64,000 nucleotides of DNA, taken from the NCBI GenBank assembly GCA_018401755.1, contig JAGYKJ010000006.1, positions 310,001 to 374,000 of the forward strand. The letters are read 5' to 3'. The notes under the pieces are model-generated. The model was not told the DNA's origin and ran no database searches. It saw nothing but the letters and a program-made list of their open reading frames with translations. How positions within the stretch are numbered: the stretch's first letter is position 1; every line of letters starts with the position of its first letter. The position numbers and the translations under genes were made by a program. The stretch is from Litorivicinus sp. (GTDB lineage Bacteria; Pseudomonadota; Gammaproteobacteria; Pseudomonadales; Litorivicinaceae). This document shows positions 62,646 through 64,000 of this stretch, piece after piece.

Positions 62646-63721
62646 AGACATTGCAGGTCGCGCTCGGTGCGCGAAGCTATCCCATTTATATTGGGCCAGG
62701 CGCAATGGGCCTGCCTGAATTGGCTGAGCATATTGCCGGGACTGAGGTGTTGCTGGTGACCAATACCACGGTGGGGCCACTGTATGCCGATCAACTCTGC
62801 GCGGCCTTGTCGGGATATCGCCTAGAGCGAGTGACTCTGCCTGATGGTGAAGCCTATAAAACCTTGGACGCATTGATGCCCATTTTTGATGCAGCCTTAA
62901 CCGCTCGGTTTGGGCGTCGGCTCACTGTGGTGGCGCTCGGTGGCGGAGTCATTGGTGATATGGCTGGATTTGCAGCAGCATCCTATCAACGAGGCGTCCC
63001 ATTTATTCAGATTCCGACGACGTTATTGTCTCAAGTGGACTCATCTGTGGGTGGGAAAACGGGCGTGAATCACCCGTTGGGCAAGAACATGATTGGTGCG
63101 TTTTACCAGCCAAAGGCCGTCTTTGCAGATACTGCCGTGCTTGCAACATTACCGCCCCGCGAGCTGTCTGCCGGTCTCGCCGAGGTCATCAAGTATGGGC
63201 TTCTGGGTGATCGTCTATTTTTGGCATGGATTGAGACGCACTTGGCTGCACTGATGGCCTTGGATGCAGACCTCATGGCGGATGCAATCGCACAGTGTTG
63301 CGCAATGAAGGCTGCGATCGTCGCTGACGATGAGCGCGAGGCTGGCGGTCGCGCCTTACTGAATTTAGGCCACACCTTTGGGCATGCGATTGAAGCGCAT
63401 CAGGGCTATGGCTCTTGGTTACACGGCGAGGCCGTTGCAGTGGGTTTGATCATGGCAGCGCATTGCTCGGCTGAGCTTGGACTGTTGTCGCTCGATGATG
63501 TGTCACGGGTGACTCGCCTGTGTGCCCTAGCCGGGCTGCCAACGCAGCCCCCCAAAGGGATGCGCCCAGGCGACTTTCTCACCCACATGGCTGTCGATAA
63601 GAAGAACCAAGACGGCAGACTGCGTTTGATTTTGATGCGGCAGTTGGGTGATGCCTATATCGAGGACGCAGTGAATGAGCGGGCATTGATGGCCACTCTT
63701 GAGGGCTCATGTTGCGTTTAG
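62642..63721 (+). CDS. aroB: 3-dehydroquinate synthase
   Basis: GGGVIGDMAGFAAASYQRGVPFIQIPTTLLSQVDSSVGGKTGVNH; GTG start. Confidence 0.98.
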   Translation: MKTLQVALGARSYPIYIGPGAMGLPELAEHIAGTEVLLVTNTTVGPLYADQLCAALSGYRLERVTLPDGEAYKTLDALMPIFDAALTARFGRRLTVVALGGGVIGDMAGFAAASYQRGVPFIQIPTTLLSQVDSSVGGKTGVNHPLGKNMIGAFYQPKAVFADTAVLATLPPRELSAGLAEVIKYGLLGDRLFLAWIETHLAALMALDADLMADAIAQCCAMKAAIVADDEREAGGRALLNLGHTFGHAIEAHQGYGSWLHGEAVAVGLIMAAHCSAELGLLSLDDVSRVTRLCALAGLPTQPPKGMRPGDFLTHMAVDKKNQDGRLRLILMRQLGDAYIEDAVNERALMATLEGSCCV

Positions 63722-64000
63722 TGCCCTCGCAGCAAGCCGCGCTTGGTCGCTTAGAGACTGCGTTGCAACGGGGTGTTTCTTGGCTCGCGCTGGTTGCGCC
63801 GTCTCAGTCTGGTAAGAGTACCGTGCTCGCCCACTGGCCCGGAGCTCTGGGTGCCAACTGGTTACACCTCAATGCACGCTCGATCGCCTGTCCCGAAGAT
63901 CTTGTTGCCGCTTGTTTGCAGCGTTGGCCTTCATCACATGCTCGAATTGATGAATTGGGTTGGAAGACCCAATTGACGCAGTTACAGCCGCCGGAGTGCA
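63709..64000 (+). CDS. DamX-like AAA protein, truncated by window end
   Basis: Start MLRLVPSQQAALGRLETALQRGVSWLALVAPSQSGKSTVL; P-loop-like; downstream of aroB where damX usually lies. Confidence 0.6.
   Translation, partial: MLRLVPSQQAALGRLETALQRGVSWLALVAPSQSGKSTVLAHWPGALGANWLHLNARSIACPEDLVAACLQRWPSSHARIDELGWKTQLTQLQPPEC

Overview
Gammaproteobacterial chromosome segment. The accessory part is about 0.6-15.1 kb and the rest is mostly conserved core genes. (1) An 11.2 kb PQQ island (cytochrome c, soluble PQQ dehydrogenase, PQQ-associated ABC/beta-propeller genes, pqqABCDE) lies between two identical direct repeats of about 385 bp. Each repeat carries a NadS/HigA-like antitoxin gene plus a 3' fragment of tRNA-Phe. 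(2) A tandem array of small cassettes sits next to the intact tRNA-Phe (15036-15111, minus strand). Each cassette has a conserved arm-like sequence of about 78 bp and cargo (a decayed RelE/HigB-type toxin with antitoxin, an intact HigBA-like pair, or a NYN-domain protein). Each ends in a 46-nt tRNA-Phe 3' sequence. No integrase gene is visible, so this looks like an accretion of non-autonomous att-flanked cassettes and is the best candidate for an undescribed system here. (3) Core blocks: yggX-mutY-asmA-hisBHAF, an Mrp/Mnh antiporter operon with UspA and an OxyR-like regulator, a two-component system with a His/Asp-rich sensor loop, ctpA-envC-gpmI-grxC-secB, ntrC-ntrB-glnA with a readable sigma-54 promoter and NtrC site, typA, tatCBA-hisEI-ubiBJE-hslUV-argS-priA-rpmE, and mrcA-pil-like-aroKB-damX-like. 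Several conserved genes (mutY, tatC, mrcA) carry apparent frameshifts, so indel sequencing errors must be considered before calling pseudogenes. All calls are from reading the sequence; no searches were run.
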